Shown piece after piece: positions 56,379 through 64,000 of a DNA stretch of 64,000 nucleotides. A program made the position numbers and the translations under genes. The stretch is from positions 248,001 through 312,000 of the forward strand of contig NZ_CP082205.1 in the NCBI RefSeq assembly GCF_019856455.1, written 5' to 3'. The notes below the pieces were generated by a model. The model was not told the DNA's origin and did no database searches. It saw nothing but the letters and a program-made list of their open reading frames with translations. How positions within the stretch are numbered: the first letter of the stretch is position 1; each line of letters starts with the position of its first letter. The stretch is from Streptococcus suis. GTDB taxonomy: Bacteria > Bacillota > Bacilli > Lactobacillales > Streptococcaceae.

Positions 56379-56835
56379 ATATTTTCGTATATCACAAGCA
56401 ATAGTTATACTTGTACTATCTTTCTATTTTTTAAGGAATGAGATTTCTATTTCTTGTATACCTAATTACTATGGCATATTGACCTCACTACAAGATTTTT
56501 TCATGTTCTTGTCCAGTGTATTACTAACTCTTTTCGGTATTAATTCATTTTTTCCCGATAATAGATTTATAAAAAATATTAAAAATCTAAACGTTGATTT
56601 GTTATTAATGAAAAATCTTTTTAATTTATCCATATCAAGTATTGTTATCGCATTTTTACCTAGTCTTTTGATGGTGTTTGGAGAAGATGATAACTCTGTT
56701 TGGGGAAGAATAAGTTTAGCAGGAACTATTATTGTAGTGTTACTCTTTTTCACAGAAGTGGGGAGATTAATCTTACGATTAAAGAGTATTACAGATGGTA
56801 TTATTTCATCTGAAAAAGAATTACGAAAAAAGTAA
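56362..56835 (+). CDS. Unknown four-helix membrane protein Y, partner of X
   Basis: The product has 157 residues with four likely membrane helices (about 9-28, 37-62, 83-109 and 115-140) and a charged end (SSEKELRKK). It overlaps X by 17 bp and has no separate ribosome site, so translation is probably coupled. It is AT-rich compared with hsdM and hsdR, suggesting separate acquisition. No family is recognised. A soluble protein paired with a small membrane protein beside restriction genes is a common arrangement for anti-phage modules, which is an inference from context. Confidence 0.65.
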   Translation: MKNPNKYFRISQAIVILVLSFYFLRNEISISCIPNYYGILTSLQDFFMFLSSVLLTLFGINSFFPDNRFIKNIKNLNVDLLLMKNLFNLSISSIVIAFLPSLLMVFGEDDNSVWGRISLAGTIIVVLLFFTEVGRLILRLKSITDGIISSEKELRKK

Positions 56836-56850
56836 CTCTCCTTATCCTTT

Positions 56851-56899
56851 CCTTCCGAAAATTTTCCAAACATCCTTCCGTTAGTCCCCTATCCTTCCG
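56851..56899 (+). repeat. Three-iteron element upstream of fic
   Basis: CCTTCCG occurs at 56851, 56874 and 56893 (the latter two preceded by AT), spacing 23 and 19 bp. The last copy ends 8 bp before the fic TATAAT box (56908-56913), so it covers the -35 region. The same trio recurs at 60904-60952 with identical spacing. Confidence 0.8.
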
Positions 56900-56907
56900 A
56901 ACTGTGC

Positions 56908-56913
56908 TATAAT
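56908..56913 (+). promoter_or_regulatory. -10 box of the fic-hsdR unit
   Basis: TATAAT with no recognisable -35; the iterons fill that position, suggesting a bound activator or repressor. Confidence 0.55.
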
Positions 56914-56958
56914 AGTATTAGAAAAAAGGACTGTTTTGGTTAGAAGGTGAGGTGTCCT

Positions 56959-57864
56959 ATGTATATGTCAGTTAAGCAGGCAGCGGAGCTCTGGGGGATT
57001 TCAGACCGCCGTGTTCGTGACTTGTGTAGTCAGGGAAAGGTGGAAGGTGCTATCCGTGAGGGACGTTTATGGAAGATTCCCCAAGATACCCCAAAGCCAG
57101 TTGATGGTCGTTATAAAAGGGTGGAAAGCCTCCTGCCCTTGATTGATGAAAAGATGGTAAGGTTAGCGACGCTTCGTCCCTTGACCAGAGGAGAGATTGA
57201 GCGGCTCAATGAAGAATTTACAGTGGAGTTCACCTATAATTCCAACGCTATTGAGGGCAATACCCTGACCCTGCGTGAAACGGACATGGTTTTGCGAGGG
57301 TTGACCATTGACCAGAAGCCCTTAAAGGATCATCTTGAGGCTATTGGTCATAGGGAAGCTTTTGAATACGTACAGACCTTGGTGGCAGAAGATACGCCTT
57401 TGACGGAGCAGGTTGTAAAGGATATTCACTATCTGGTTTTGTCCGATAAGAAGGACGATAGGGGTGTCTATCGAAAGGTGCCCGTTCGTATCATGGGTGC
57501 TGCAAACGAACCTGCCCAGCCTTTTATGATCCGTCCCTTGATGGAGCAGTGGCTGGCGGACTATGCTCAGTGTCAGGAAAACATCGTGACCAAGATGGCT
57601 CGTTTTCACATTGCCTTTGAAAGTATTCATCCCTTTATTGATGGAAATGGTCGAACTGGACGGCTCTTGGTCAACTTGGAGCTGATGAAGGCTGGCTATC
57701 CTCCCATTGATATTAAATTTTCAGACCGATTAGCCTATTATCAGGCCTTTGATGACTTCCATGCTAAGGGAAGCCTGTCAGCAATGGAAGATTTGTTTGC
57801 CCGTTATCTGAATGAGAGATTGGATATGTATTTGTCTATCCTCTCCCCCGATGATGTAGAGTAA
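56959..57864 (+). CDS. Fic-domain protein with N-terminal DNA-binding helix-turn-helix
   Basis: The product has 301 residues from ATG 56959, which has GAAGGTGAGG upstream. The first 50 residues look like an excisionase/MerR-type domain (SVKQAAELWGISDRRVRDLC). The inhibitory motif SNAIEGN is near residue 95. The active site HPFIDGNGRTGR is near residue 223, a perfect HPFx[DE]GNGRxxR motif. Fic enzymes AMPylate target proteins; the N-terminal inhibitory helix makes it self-restrained. It lies between hsdS-XY and hsdR, and may regulate the locus or act as a toxin. Confidence 0.9.
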   Translation: MYMSVKQAAELWGISDRRVRDLCSQGKVEGAIREGRLWKIPQDTPKPVDGRYKRVESLLPLIDEKMVRLATLRPLTRGEIERLNEEFTVEFTYNSNAIEGNTLTLRETDMVLRGLTIDQKPLKDHLEAIGHREAFEYVQTLVAEDTPLTEQVVKDIHYLVLSDKKDDRGVYRKVPVRIMGAANEPAQPFMIRPLMEQWLADYAQCQENIVTKMARFHIAFESIHPFIDGNGRTGRLLVNLELMKAGYPPIDIKFSDRLAYYQAFDDFHAKGSLSAMEDLFARYLNERLDMYLSILSPDDVE

Positions 57865-57889
57865 GTACAAGGAAGAATAAGGAATACCT

Positions 57890-60859
57890 ATGGCTCATTT
57901 TGACCTTACAGAACGTTATGATTTTCAGCAGTGGATTATCAAGGATTTAGAAACAGAAAATGGTTTTACTCACAGACCGCAGAGCAAGTATAATCAACGC
58001 TTGGCAATGGATACAGACATCTTGTGGGAGTTTCTGCGAGCAACCCAAGAAGACGAGATGGACTATCTCTTGAAGAAGTTGGACAAAGAGGTTATTCTCA
58101 ACTTGATTAACCAAGAAATTATCAAGGGAGGTCTTCTCTTTGCCTTGAAGTCAGGGGTTTTTATTGAAAATAAACAATTGAAACTGGTCTATCCCAAGCC
58201 TGCCACTTCCTTTAATGCCAAGGCAGTCAAGCGGTATGAGCAAAATCGTTTTACAGTTATGGAAGAGGTTGTCTACAAGGATCAGGAACGTGTAGACTTG
58301 GTTATCTTTCTGAATGGCCTAGCTATTTTTGCGATTGAGTTGAAGCTCAATTCCAGTGGTCAATCGGTAGATGATGCTATTCGTCAGTTGAAAAAGCGAG
58401 ATAGCAAAAATCGCTTGTTTAAGTTTAATGCGGGCGTTTTGGCTTCTTTCGCGGTAGATACCTTAGAAGTTTACATGACGACCGAAATCAAGGGTCAAGA
58501 TACCTATTTCCTTCCCTTCAATATGGGAAATGGTGAAGGGGTTGATCAGGGGGCTGGAAATCCGCACAATGAATCTGGTCCAGACACAGCCTATTTTTGG
58601 AAGGAAGTGCTGGCTAAAGACAGTATCCTCCAGTTGATTGAACGCTTTATCTTTTTGAAGGTTGATAAGGATAATAAAAACAAGAAAACGCTGATTTTCC
58701 CTCGTTACCAGCAAAGACGGGCGGTAAACCGTGTCCTAGAGGATATGAAGGTCAATCACACCGATAGCAATTACCTGATTCAACACTCGGCAGGGTCTGG
58801 CAAGACCAATACGATTGCTTGGTTGGCACATAGTTTGGTAAGTCTGCATGACCACGAAGACCGAAATGTTGTGGATGCGGTCTTGATTGTGACAGACAGG
58901 ATTGTTGTGGATAGACAGCTACAGGATGCGGTTCAGGCTATCCAGCATCAGCCTGGGGTTATCAAGGTTATGGATGACAAGGCGACTTCCAGTGACTTGG
59001 CGGATGCCTTGGCTGGAAATACCAAGATTATCGCAACAACCATTCATAAATTTGCCCAAATCAATAAGTCAGATTGGATGACAGCTGGTCCAACTGCCCA
59101 GAAAAGATTTGCCATTCTGATTGATGAAGCCCACAGTTCGACGACGGGCTCCTATATGAGTGCTGTCAGTCAAGTTTTGACAGAAACAGATGTGGAGGAC
59201 GGAACGATTGATGAGGTGCAGGAGGTTTCAGTGGCGGACGCCATTGAACAAGAAATTGCTCGGACAGGAAAGCAAGACAACATTTCGATCATTGCTTTTA
59301 CAGCTACGCCTAAAGCGACAACCCTCCAGTTGTTTGGAAAAACCTTACCAGATGGTTCAAAAGGTCCTTTTGATGTCTACTCTATGAAACAGGCTATCCA
59401 GGAAGGTTTTATTCTGGATGTCTTGAATAACTATACTACTTACAAGACTTACTACAAATTGAACAAGGCTGTTGAGGAGGATCCTCAGTTTAAGAAAGGT
59501 CTTGCCAAGAGAAAGATTGCCAAGTTTATCGAATTATCGGATGAAAATATTGACCAGAAAGTTGAAATCATCATGGATCATTTCATCAGTCATGACATTA
59601 TGGCTGAGTTGGGCGGTCAAGGTAAAGCTATGATTGTTACATCGGGTCGTGAGGCAGCAGTCAAGTATCAAAAGTCCTTTAAACGTTATTTCAAAGAGCA
59701 TCATATCACCAGTATTGGAGCTTTAGTTGCTTTTTCAGGTAAGGTGAGTATGGATGATCAGGATTATACCGAGGCTCTGATGAACGGAATTGCGGAGGAC
59801 AAGCTTAAAGAGAGATTTGATACAGATGATTATCAGATCTTGATTGTGGCCAATAAATACCAAACAGGTTTTGACCAACCGAAATTGGTGGCTATGTATG
59901 TAGATAAAAAGTTGCGAGATGTAGCAGCTGTACAAACTCTCTCTCGCCTCAATCGTACGGTGGGAGGCTACAATAAGAAAACTTTTGTACTAGACTTTAA
60001 AAATACCTATGAGGATATAAACAAGGCTTTTGCTCCTTACTATAAGGAAACGATTTTATCAGAAACTATTACGCCAAGTGATGTATTTGACTTGGTGCGT
60101 AAGATAGACGAATATGGTATTCTTGACAGTGATGTTATCCATGAGTTTAATCAATTCCTTTATCAAGAGAAACGTTCTAGTCGGGATAAGCAGAAGATGA
60201 CAGCGTTGTTGAATAAAGGTTGCAGTCGTGTTCGGGAGTTTGATGCGAAGGAGCAGTTGGAAATCAAAAAAGTTTTCCGAGGTTTTCTTCGAATGTATAC
60301 TTTCCTGATTCAAGCTACTGCCTATCAAAATGAGGTTCTGCATGAGCGTTATAATTATCTACAAGAATTGGTGAAGATGATTGATGTTCGGCTTGGTGGG
60401 ACGGATTTTACCATTGCGGATAAGATTGTGGTTGACTACATGAAGCACAAGAAAACAGGTATCCATACCGTAGCTGACTTGGAAGGGGAATATACTCTTT
60501 CGCTTAATAAACCTAAAATCGGACCTATTGATGAAGAACAGGAAAAACGTCTTTCAGAGATTATTGATGAAATCAATGAGCAACTTGATTTGACGATTGC
60601 TCCTCAAATCGGTGTTAGCGGTGCAGTTTCTATTCGTGAACTCATGAAGAAAAATGAGAAACTCAAGCAGTCTGCTAAGGTAAATTCTCGTGAAGATTTC
60701 GAGTTTTCTTTTGAAGATGAGATTGACAATGCTTTAACTGAGGGTTATATGCAAAATCAAGATTTTTTTGGAGTCCTGCTTAATAATGATGATTTTAAAA
60801 AGAGAATTGCCAAGCTTTTTATAGACGATGTTTATAGAAGTTTGAAGGATGACAAATGA
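57890..60859 (+). CDS. hsdR: Type I restriction endonuclease subunit HsdR
   Basis: The product has 989 residues. The N-terminal nuclease shows VDLVIFLNGLAIFAIELKL with the Asp...Glu-x-Lys core near residues 136-152. The SF2 translocase motifs are QHSAGSGKTNTIAW (Walker A, about 300), IDEAHSS (DEAH, about 412) and IAFTATPKATT. The C-terminal domain would bind HsdM and HsdS. It cuts unmethylated DNA after ATP-driven translocation. It starts 26 bp after fic and ends in a terminator. All three Hsd subunits look intact, so the system should work. Confidence 0.96.
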   Translation: MAHFDLTERYDFQQWIIKDLETENGFTHRPQSKYNQRLAMDTDILWEFLRATQEDEMDYLLKKLDKEVILNLINQEIIKGGLLFALKSGVFIENKQLKLVYPKPATSFNAKAVKRYEQNRFTVMEEVVYKDQERVDLVIFLNGLAIFAIELKLNSSGQSVDDAIRQLKKRDSKNRLFKFNAGVLASFAVDTLEVYMTTEIKGQDTYFLPFNMGNGEGVDQGAGNPHNESGPDTAYFWKEVLAKDSILQLIERFIFLKVDKDNKNKKTLIFPRYQQRRAVNRVLEDMKVNHTDSNYLIQHSAGSGKTNTIAWLAHSLVSLHDHEDRNVVDAVLIVTDRIVVDRQLQDAVQAIQHQPGVIKVMDDKATSSDLADALAGNTKIIATTIHKFAQINKSDWMTAGPTAQKRFAILIDEAHSSTTGSYMSAVSQVLTETDVEDGTIDEVQEVSVADAIEQEIARTGKQDNISIIAFTATPKATTLQLFGKTLPDGSKGPFDVYSMKQAIQEGFILDVLNNYTTYKTYYKLNKAVEEDPQFKKGLAKRKIAKFIELSDENIDQKVEIIMDHFISHDIMAELGGQGKAMIVTSGREAAVKYQKSFKRYFKEHHITSIGALVAFSGKVSMDDQDYTEALMNGIAEDKLKERFDTDDYQILIVANKYQTGFDQPKLVAMYVDKKLRDVAAVQTLSRLNRTVGGYNKKTFVLDFKNTYEDINKAFAPYYKETILSETITPSDVFDLVRKIDEYGILDSDVIHEFNQFLYQEKRSSRDKQKMTALLNKGCSRVREFDAKEQLEIKKVFRGFLRMYTFLIQATAYQNEVLHERYNYLQELVKMIDVRLGGTDFTIADKIVVDYMKHKKTGIHTVADLEGEYTLSLNKPKIGPIDEEQEKRLSEIIDEINEQLDLTIAPQIGVSGAVSIRELMKKNEKLKQSAKVNSREDFEFSFEDEIDNALTEGYMQNQDFFGVLLNNDDFKKRIAKLFIDDVYRSLKDDK

Positions 60860-60860
60860 T

Positions 60861-60887
60861 GATCCCTGTTTAACAGGGATTTTTTTA
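60861..60887 (+). terminator. hsdR terminator
   Basis: ATCCCTGTT pairs with AACAGGGAT, T run follows. Confidence 0.85.
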
Positions 60888-60903
60888 TGAACTGGTTCTG
60901 TAT

Positions 60904-60952
60904 CCTTCCGAAAATCTGCTGTGCATCCTTCCGAAGATTTACTATCCTTCCG
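60904..60952 (+). repeat. Three-iteron element downstream of hsdR
   Basis: CCTTCCG at 60904, 60927 and 60946 with 23- and 19-bp spacing, identical to the element upstream of fic (56851). All three are preceded by AT, and the first is followed by AAAAT as in the upstream copy. No promoter is evident next to it; pflB is convergent. Confidence 0.8.
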
Positions 60953-60980
60953 CAACGCTCCGTAGATTTTTCGACATAGT

Positions 60981-61008
60981 AAAAGGACTTGCATGTGCAA
61001 GTCCTTTG
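60981..61008. terminator. pflB terminator
   Basis: AAAGGACTTGCA pairs with TGCAAGTCCTTT around a short loop, a perfect palindrome that works in both directions. Confidence 0.85.
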
Positions 61009-61026
61009 AGTTTTTTATCAGCAAGA

Positions 61027-63372
61027 TTAAGCTTGGCCTGAAACTTCTGCAGCGTGGTCGTCCATTGAAAGAACTTCGTGGAAGACACGTTGAGTCAATT
61101 CAGTTTTTTGCTCTTTAGTGAGGTATTTAGTGTTTACGCAGTATCCAGAGATACGAACGATAACATCTTCACCTGCCATAATCTTGTCATAAACGTCGTT
61201 CAAGTCCATAACGTTCAAGTTGACGTGTTGACCACCTTGTTCGAAGTATCCGTCAAGGATTGTCACCAAGTTGTTCACTTGCTCATCGAATGTTTTACCA
61301 AGAGCTTTTGGTGAAACTTGAGTTGTCAATGAGATACCGTCGTTGGCATGTTTGAAGTTGAGTTTAGAAAGAGTGTTCAAGTTTTGCAACCAACCACCAC
61401 GAGATTTAGAAGTTGGGTTGGCACCTGGTGGGAAGAATTCTACTTTAGAAGTGTTGACAGAGCCATCTTCGTTGAGGAATACACCGCGGTGAACTGGTGA
61501 GTTAGCTGTTTGTTTAGAGTAAGCAACGTTTGAAGTGATTGTCAAGATAGACACAGTTGCTTCAGCATTCTTGTACAATTTGTGCTTGTTCAAGCGAGAG
61601 AAGAATGCTTCCATGAGCCATTTCGCGATGTCATCTACACGGTCGTCGTCTTCACCATAACGTGGGAAGTCGCCAGTTACTTCGTAATCGTAGATGAAGC
61701 CATCTTCGTCACGGATTGGTTTCACTTGTGCGTACTTGATAGCAGACAATGAGTCAACAGTATTTGCGAAGCCACAGATACCGAAGCCCATGTTTGCACG
61801 AAGGTGAGTTGGCAAGAAGGCCATTTGAACTGCTTCATAGTTGTACTTGTCAGTCATGTAGTGGATGATGTTCATCGCGTCTACATATGTATCAGTCAAC
61901 CAGTCAAGGGCTTTTTCAAAGTTGGCGATAACTTGATCGTAGTCAAAGATTTCGGAAGTATTTGGTTCAACACCATCGAACACTTTGTAATCTTTGTGAA
62001 CATCGTCGTAGCCGTTGTTCCAGCTTGAAAGAAGAGCTTTAAGAACGTTAACACGAGCACCGAAGTACTGAATGTTGTGGCGTTGGTCTTCGCTTTCTGG
62101 ATCAAGTGGAGATACACAGCAAGAGATACATGACATTTCGCCATAACCATCTTTCGCCATTGTTGTCACACCTTCGTATTGGATAGAAGAGTGTTTGTGG
62201 CTCATTGCCATACAGTAGCGACGGAATGAATATGGAAGTTGGTCTGACCAAAGAACTGTCAAGTTTGGTTCTGGAGAGTTACCGATGTTGTCAAGTGTGT
62301 TCAAGAAACGGTAGTCCATCTTAGTAACACGGTGACGACCATCGTTACCCATACCTGCCATAGATGTTGTCAAGAATGTTGGGTCACCAGAGTAGATTTC
62401 GTCGAAGGCTTTTGTACGAGCGAATTTCACTGTACGAAGTTTCAATACGAAGTCATCAACAAATTCTTGGATTTCAGATTCAGTAAATGTACCACGAGCC
62501 AAGTCACGTTCTGCATAGATGTCAAGAACGATCGGCACACGACCAAGAGAAGTTGCGGCACCGTTGATAACACGGCAGACTGCCATGAAGGCAATGTTTG
62601 TCCATTGGATCGCTTCTTTCGTGTTCATCGCAGGTTTGCGTACATCAACACCGTAGTGATCACCTAAGCGTACAACTTGTTGCAATGCTTGGTATTGAAG
62701 GTTGATTTCTTCGCGAAGACGGATTGACTCTTCATCGATTTCAGTAATTGCATTCCAGTCAGCTACTTTTTCTTCCATCAAGTAGTCTGCTCCGTAAAGA
62801 GCCAAACGAGCGTACATACCGATGATACGGCCACGTGAGTAAGCATCTGGAAGACCAGAAACGTGGTGTGAGTGACGAGCGCGACGGATATCAGCTGTAT
62901 AAGCACGGAAGATACCATCGTTTACAGTTGTTGCGTGTTTTGTATAGATTTCATGAAGGAGTGGGTCTGGAGTATAGCCGTTTTCGATAAGAGTGGTTTC
63001 AGCCATACGAATACCACCACGTGGCATGAAGTTAAGTTTGAAGAGCTCATCGTTTTGGATACCGAAAATCAATTCATTATCTTTATCGATGAAACCTGCT
63101 GGGATGTCAGCGATAGAAGTAGCACGATCTACGTCCATTGGGAAACGAGTGTCTTCGTAGCCAGCTTTTGTTTCTTCGATGATTTTTTTGATATGAAGTG
63201 AACGCTCAGTAGGACCCGCAAGGAAGCTTTCATCTCCATCATATGGAGTGTAGTTAGCTTGTACAAAGCGGGTTACGCTAGCTTTGTCTTGCCAGTCTGT
63301 ACCTTTGAAGCCTTCCCAGGCTTGGGCGAAAATGTCTTCAGCAACATTTTTTGTTTTAACTTTTGTTGACAT
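61027..63372 (-). CDS. pflB: Formate C-acetyltransferase (pyruvate formate-lyase)
   Basis: The product has 781 residues, normal for PflB. Active-site cysteines lie in [12 protein letters not shown], and the glycyl radical loop is VRISGYCVN near the C-terminus. It splits pyruvate with CoA into acetyl-CoA and formate under anaerobic conditions, once activated by PflA (not in the window). AAAGGAGA precedes the ATG. A CcpA-type site lies in the promoter spacer, so glucose should lower its expression. Confidence 0.97.
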   Translation of the reverse strand: MSTKVKTKNVAEDIFAQAWEGFKGTDWQDKASVTRFVQANYTPYDGDESFLAGPTERSLHIKKIIEETKAGYEDTRFPMDVDRATSIADIPAGFIDKDNELIFGIQNDELFKLNFMPRGGIRMAETTLIENGYTPDPLLHEIYTKHATTVNDGIFRAYTADIRRARHSHHVSGLPDAYSRGRIIGMYARLALYGADYLMEEKVADWNAITEIDEESIRLREEINLQYQALQQVVRLGDHYGVDVRKPAMNTKEAIQWTNIAFMAVCRVINGAATSLGRVPIVLDIYAERDLARGTFTESEIQEFVDDFVLKLRTVKFARTKAFDEIYSGDPTFLTTSMAGMGNDGRHRVTKMDYRFLNTLDNIGNSPEPNLTVLWSDQLPYSFRRYCMAMSHKHSSIQYEGVTTMAKDGYGEMSCISCCVSPLDPESEDQRHNIQYFGARVNVLKALLSSWNNGYDDVHKDYKVFDGVEPNTSEIFDYDQVIANFEKALDWLTDTYVDAMNIIHYMTDKYNYEAVQMAFLPTHLRANMGFGICGFANTVDSLSAIKYAQVKPIRDEDGFIYDYEVTGDFPRYGEDDDRVDDIAKWLMEAFFSRLNKHKLYKNAEATVSILTITSNVAYSKQTANSPVHRGVFLNEDGSVNTSKVEFFPPGANPTSKSRGGWLQNLNTLSKLNFKHANDGISLTTQVSPKALGKTFDEQVNNLVTILDGYFEQGGQHVNLNVMDLNDVYDKIMAGEDVIVRISGYCVNTKYLTKEQKTELTQRVFHEVLSMDDHAAEVSGQA

Positions 63373-63413
63373 GAGGGTTCTCCTTTAAGCTATTGTTACT
63401 TTTCACATATTTT

Positions 63414-63442
63414 AGTATATCATATGTAAGCACTTTCTTCAA
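63414..63442 (-). promoter_or_regulatory. pflB promoter with cre site in the spacer
   Basis: On the reverse strand: TTGAAG (63437-63442), 17-bp spacer, TATACT (63414-63419). AGAAAGTGCTTACA (63425-63438) is the exact complement of the agaS cre-like site. Confidence 0.75.
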
Positions 63443-63575
63443 GACAAAACACTGAAAAATAAATTGGAATTTTTTCCAAGTAGTGGAATATAAATCCAAT
63501 AATCCAGTCATCGGTCTCTCGAGACATCATTATATTAAAATATTTAAGAACAGTCAAATATAATGGGTTGATATA

Positions 63576-63604
63576 TTGACAAAGAAAGCGCTATCATGTA
63601 GAAT
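63576..63604 (+). promoter_or_regulatory. Promoter of the final surface gene with cre site in the spacer
   Basis: TTGACA (63576-63581), 17-bp spacer, TAGAAT (63599-63604). AGAAAGCGCTATCA (63583-63596) in the spacer is a close match to a CcpA cre site. Confidence 0.8.
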
Positions 63605-63651
63605 GTATGTGTATATTATATTAATAACAAAAGATAAAAAGGAGGCAGACG

Positions 63652-64000
63652 ATGAGAGCTTACTCTAAGGAATTATTTTCTAAGAAGAATAGATATTCAA
63701 TTAGAAAATTGACAGTAGGTGCGGCGTCAGTTATCGTAGGAATTTCTCTATTTTCAGGTGGAACAGTATTGGCAGAGGGAACAGCGCTTGCCGATACTCC
63801 TGTTGAGACGATAGAAAACAACGATGTTAGCAATACAAATGAAGGAGTTGTAGATCAAGATAGCTCCCAAACAGACGAGGTAGTTGCTACGGATATAGAA
63901 GCAGTACGGACGGAATTGAATTTTGCCCAGTCAGAATCTCAAGAAGTCGCTGCGGAATGGACGCCAACTTCTACACCGGCTGGTACAGTTGAGGTGGTTG
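63652..64000 (+). CDS. YSIRK-signal surface protein (partial, runs off the window)
   Basis: About 116 N-terminal residues are visible from ATG 63652, with GGAGG at 63641. The signal peptide has the motif NRYSIRKLTVGAASVIVG followed by a hydrophobic stretch and a cut near VLAEG. After it comes low-complexity acidic sequence (NEGVVDQDSSQTDEVVATD). The YSIRK signal marks proteins secreted at the division septum and usually anchored by sortase. The CcpA site in its promoter suggests a carbohydrate-related surface enzyme, but no catalytic domain is visible here. Confidence 0.88.
   Translation, partial: MRAYSKELFSKKNRYSIRKLTVGAASVIVGISLFSGGTVLAEGTALADTPVETIENNDVSNTNEGVVDQDSSQTDEVVATDIEAVRTELNFAQSESQEVAAEWTPTSTPAGTVEVV

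Noticed and set aside
55518..56835. Firm assignment of X-Y as a Kiwa system
   Set aside because: Size and soluble/membrane pairing are similar, but gene order is reversed and I cannot see shared motifs, so it is kept only as an analogy.

Overview
The window is low-GC Firmicute DNA and reads as a Streptococcus chromosome, most likely Streptococcus suis. The reasons are YSIRK/LPXTG surface proteins, a CIRCE-controlled groESL, a 131-residue competence-type SsbB with a ComX box, the rpsL-rpsG-fusA / gapA / pgk order, a GlnR-box glnRA operon, pepX next to cppA, and CcpA sites in promoters. The species is inferred from recognition of gene families, not from a search.

Layout. 0-6.7 kb: a partial M42 aminopeptidase, an Fst-type toxin with its convergent antisense RNA, a small redox/envelope gene cluster, ssbB and groESL. 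6.7-8.3 kb: an IS30-family element beside the groEL terminator. 8.3-14.7 kb: rpsL, rpsG, fusA, gapA and pgk, with an odd tandem structured repeat between rpsG and fusA. 14.7-19.7 kb: a nested mobile region, in which an IS66-family element sits in the 5' non-coding end of an IS110-family element with an 8-bp target duplication, followed by 1.3 kb of gene-free hairpin repeats. 19.7-21.3 kb: an Rpn-family nuclease gene with an internal start and two downstream copies of its 3' end. 21.4-28.6 kb: tsaB-rimI-tsaD, rpoY-rnjA, glnRA and a FUSC-like membrane protein. 28.6-32.6 kb: a second IS110 copy, inverted and with an identical protein, next to a truncated IS66 copy. 33-43.9 kb: a DUF536-type protein, a regulator/EIIA-EIIB-EIIC-split transketolase operon, an acetyltransferase, a membrane glycerophosphodiesterase, YbaB and an AgaS-type SIS isomerase. 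44-47.6 kb: a proline-rich LPXTG protein whose terminator was split by an IS4-family element. 47.6-52 kb: a MITE-like repeat, pepX, cppA and a serine hydrolase. 52.1-60.9 kb: a type I restriction-modification locus, hsdM-hsdS-X-Y-fic-hsdR, with an unrecognised soluble/membrane gene pair and a Fic protein inside it. 61-64 kb: pflB and the start of another surface protein.

How it fits together. Housekeeping blocks (chaperonin, translation, lower glycolysis, nitrogen assimilation, t6A synthesis, pyruvate formate-lyase) carry clear standard promoters and terminators. Accessory DNA sits between them, often beside transcription terminators. The three CcpA-type sites (agaS, pflB, final surface gene) all lie between the -35 and -10 boxes, tying these genes to carbon catabolite control. 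The best candidates for something new are the X-Y pair in the restriction locus, a three-iteron element with identical 23/19-bp spacing on both sides of fic-hsdR, the Rpn locus with a predicted internal small protein and spare 3' cassettes, and the structured RNA upstream of the IS110 recombinase.
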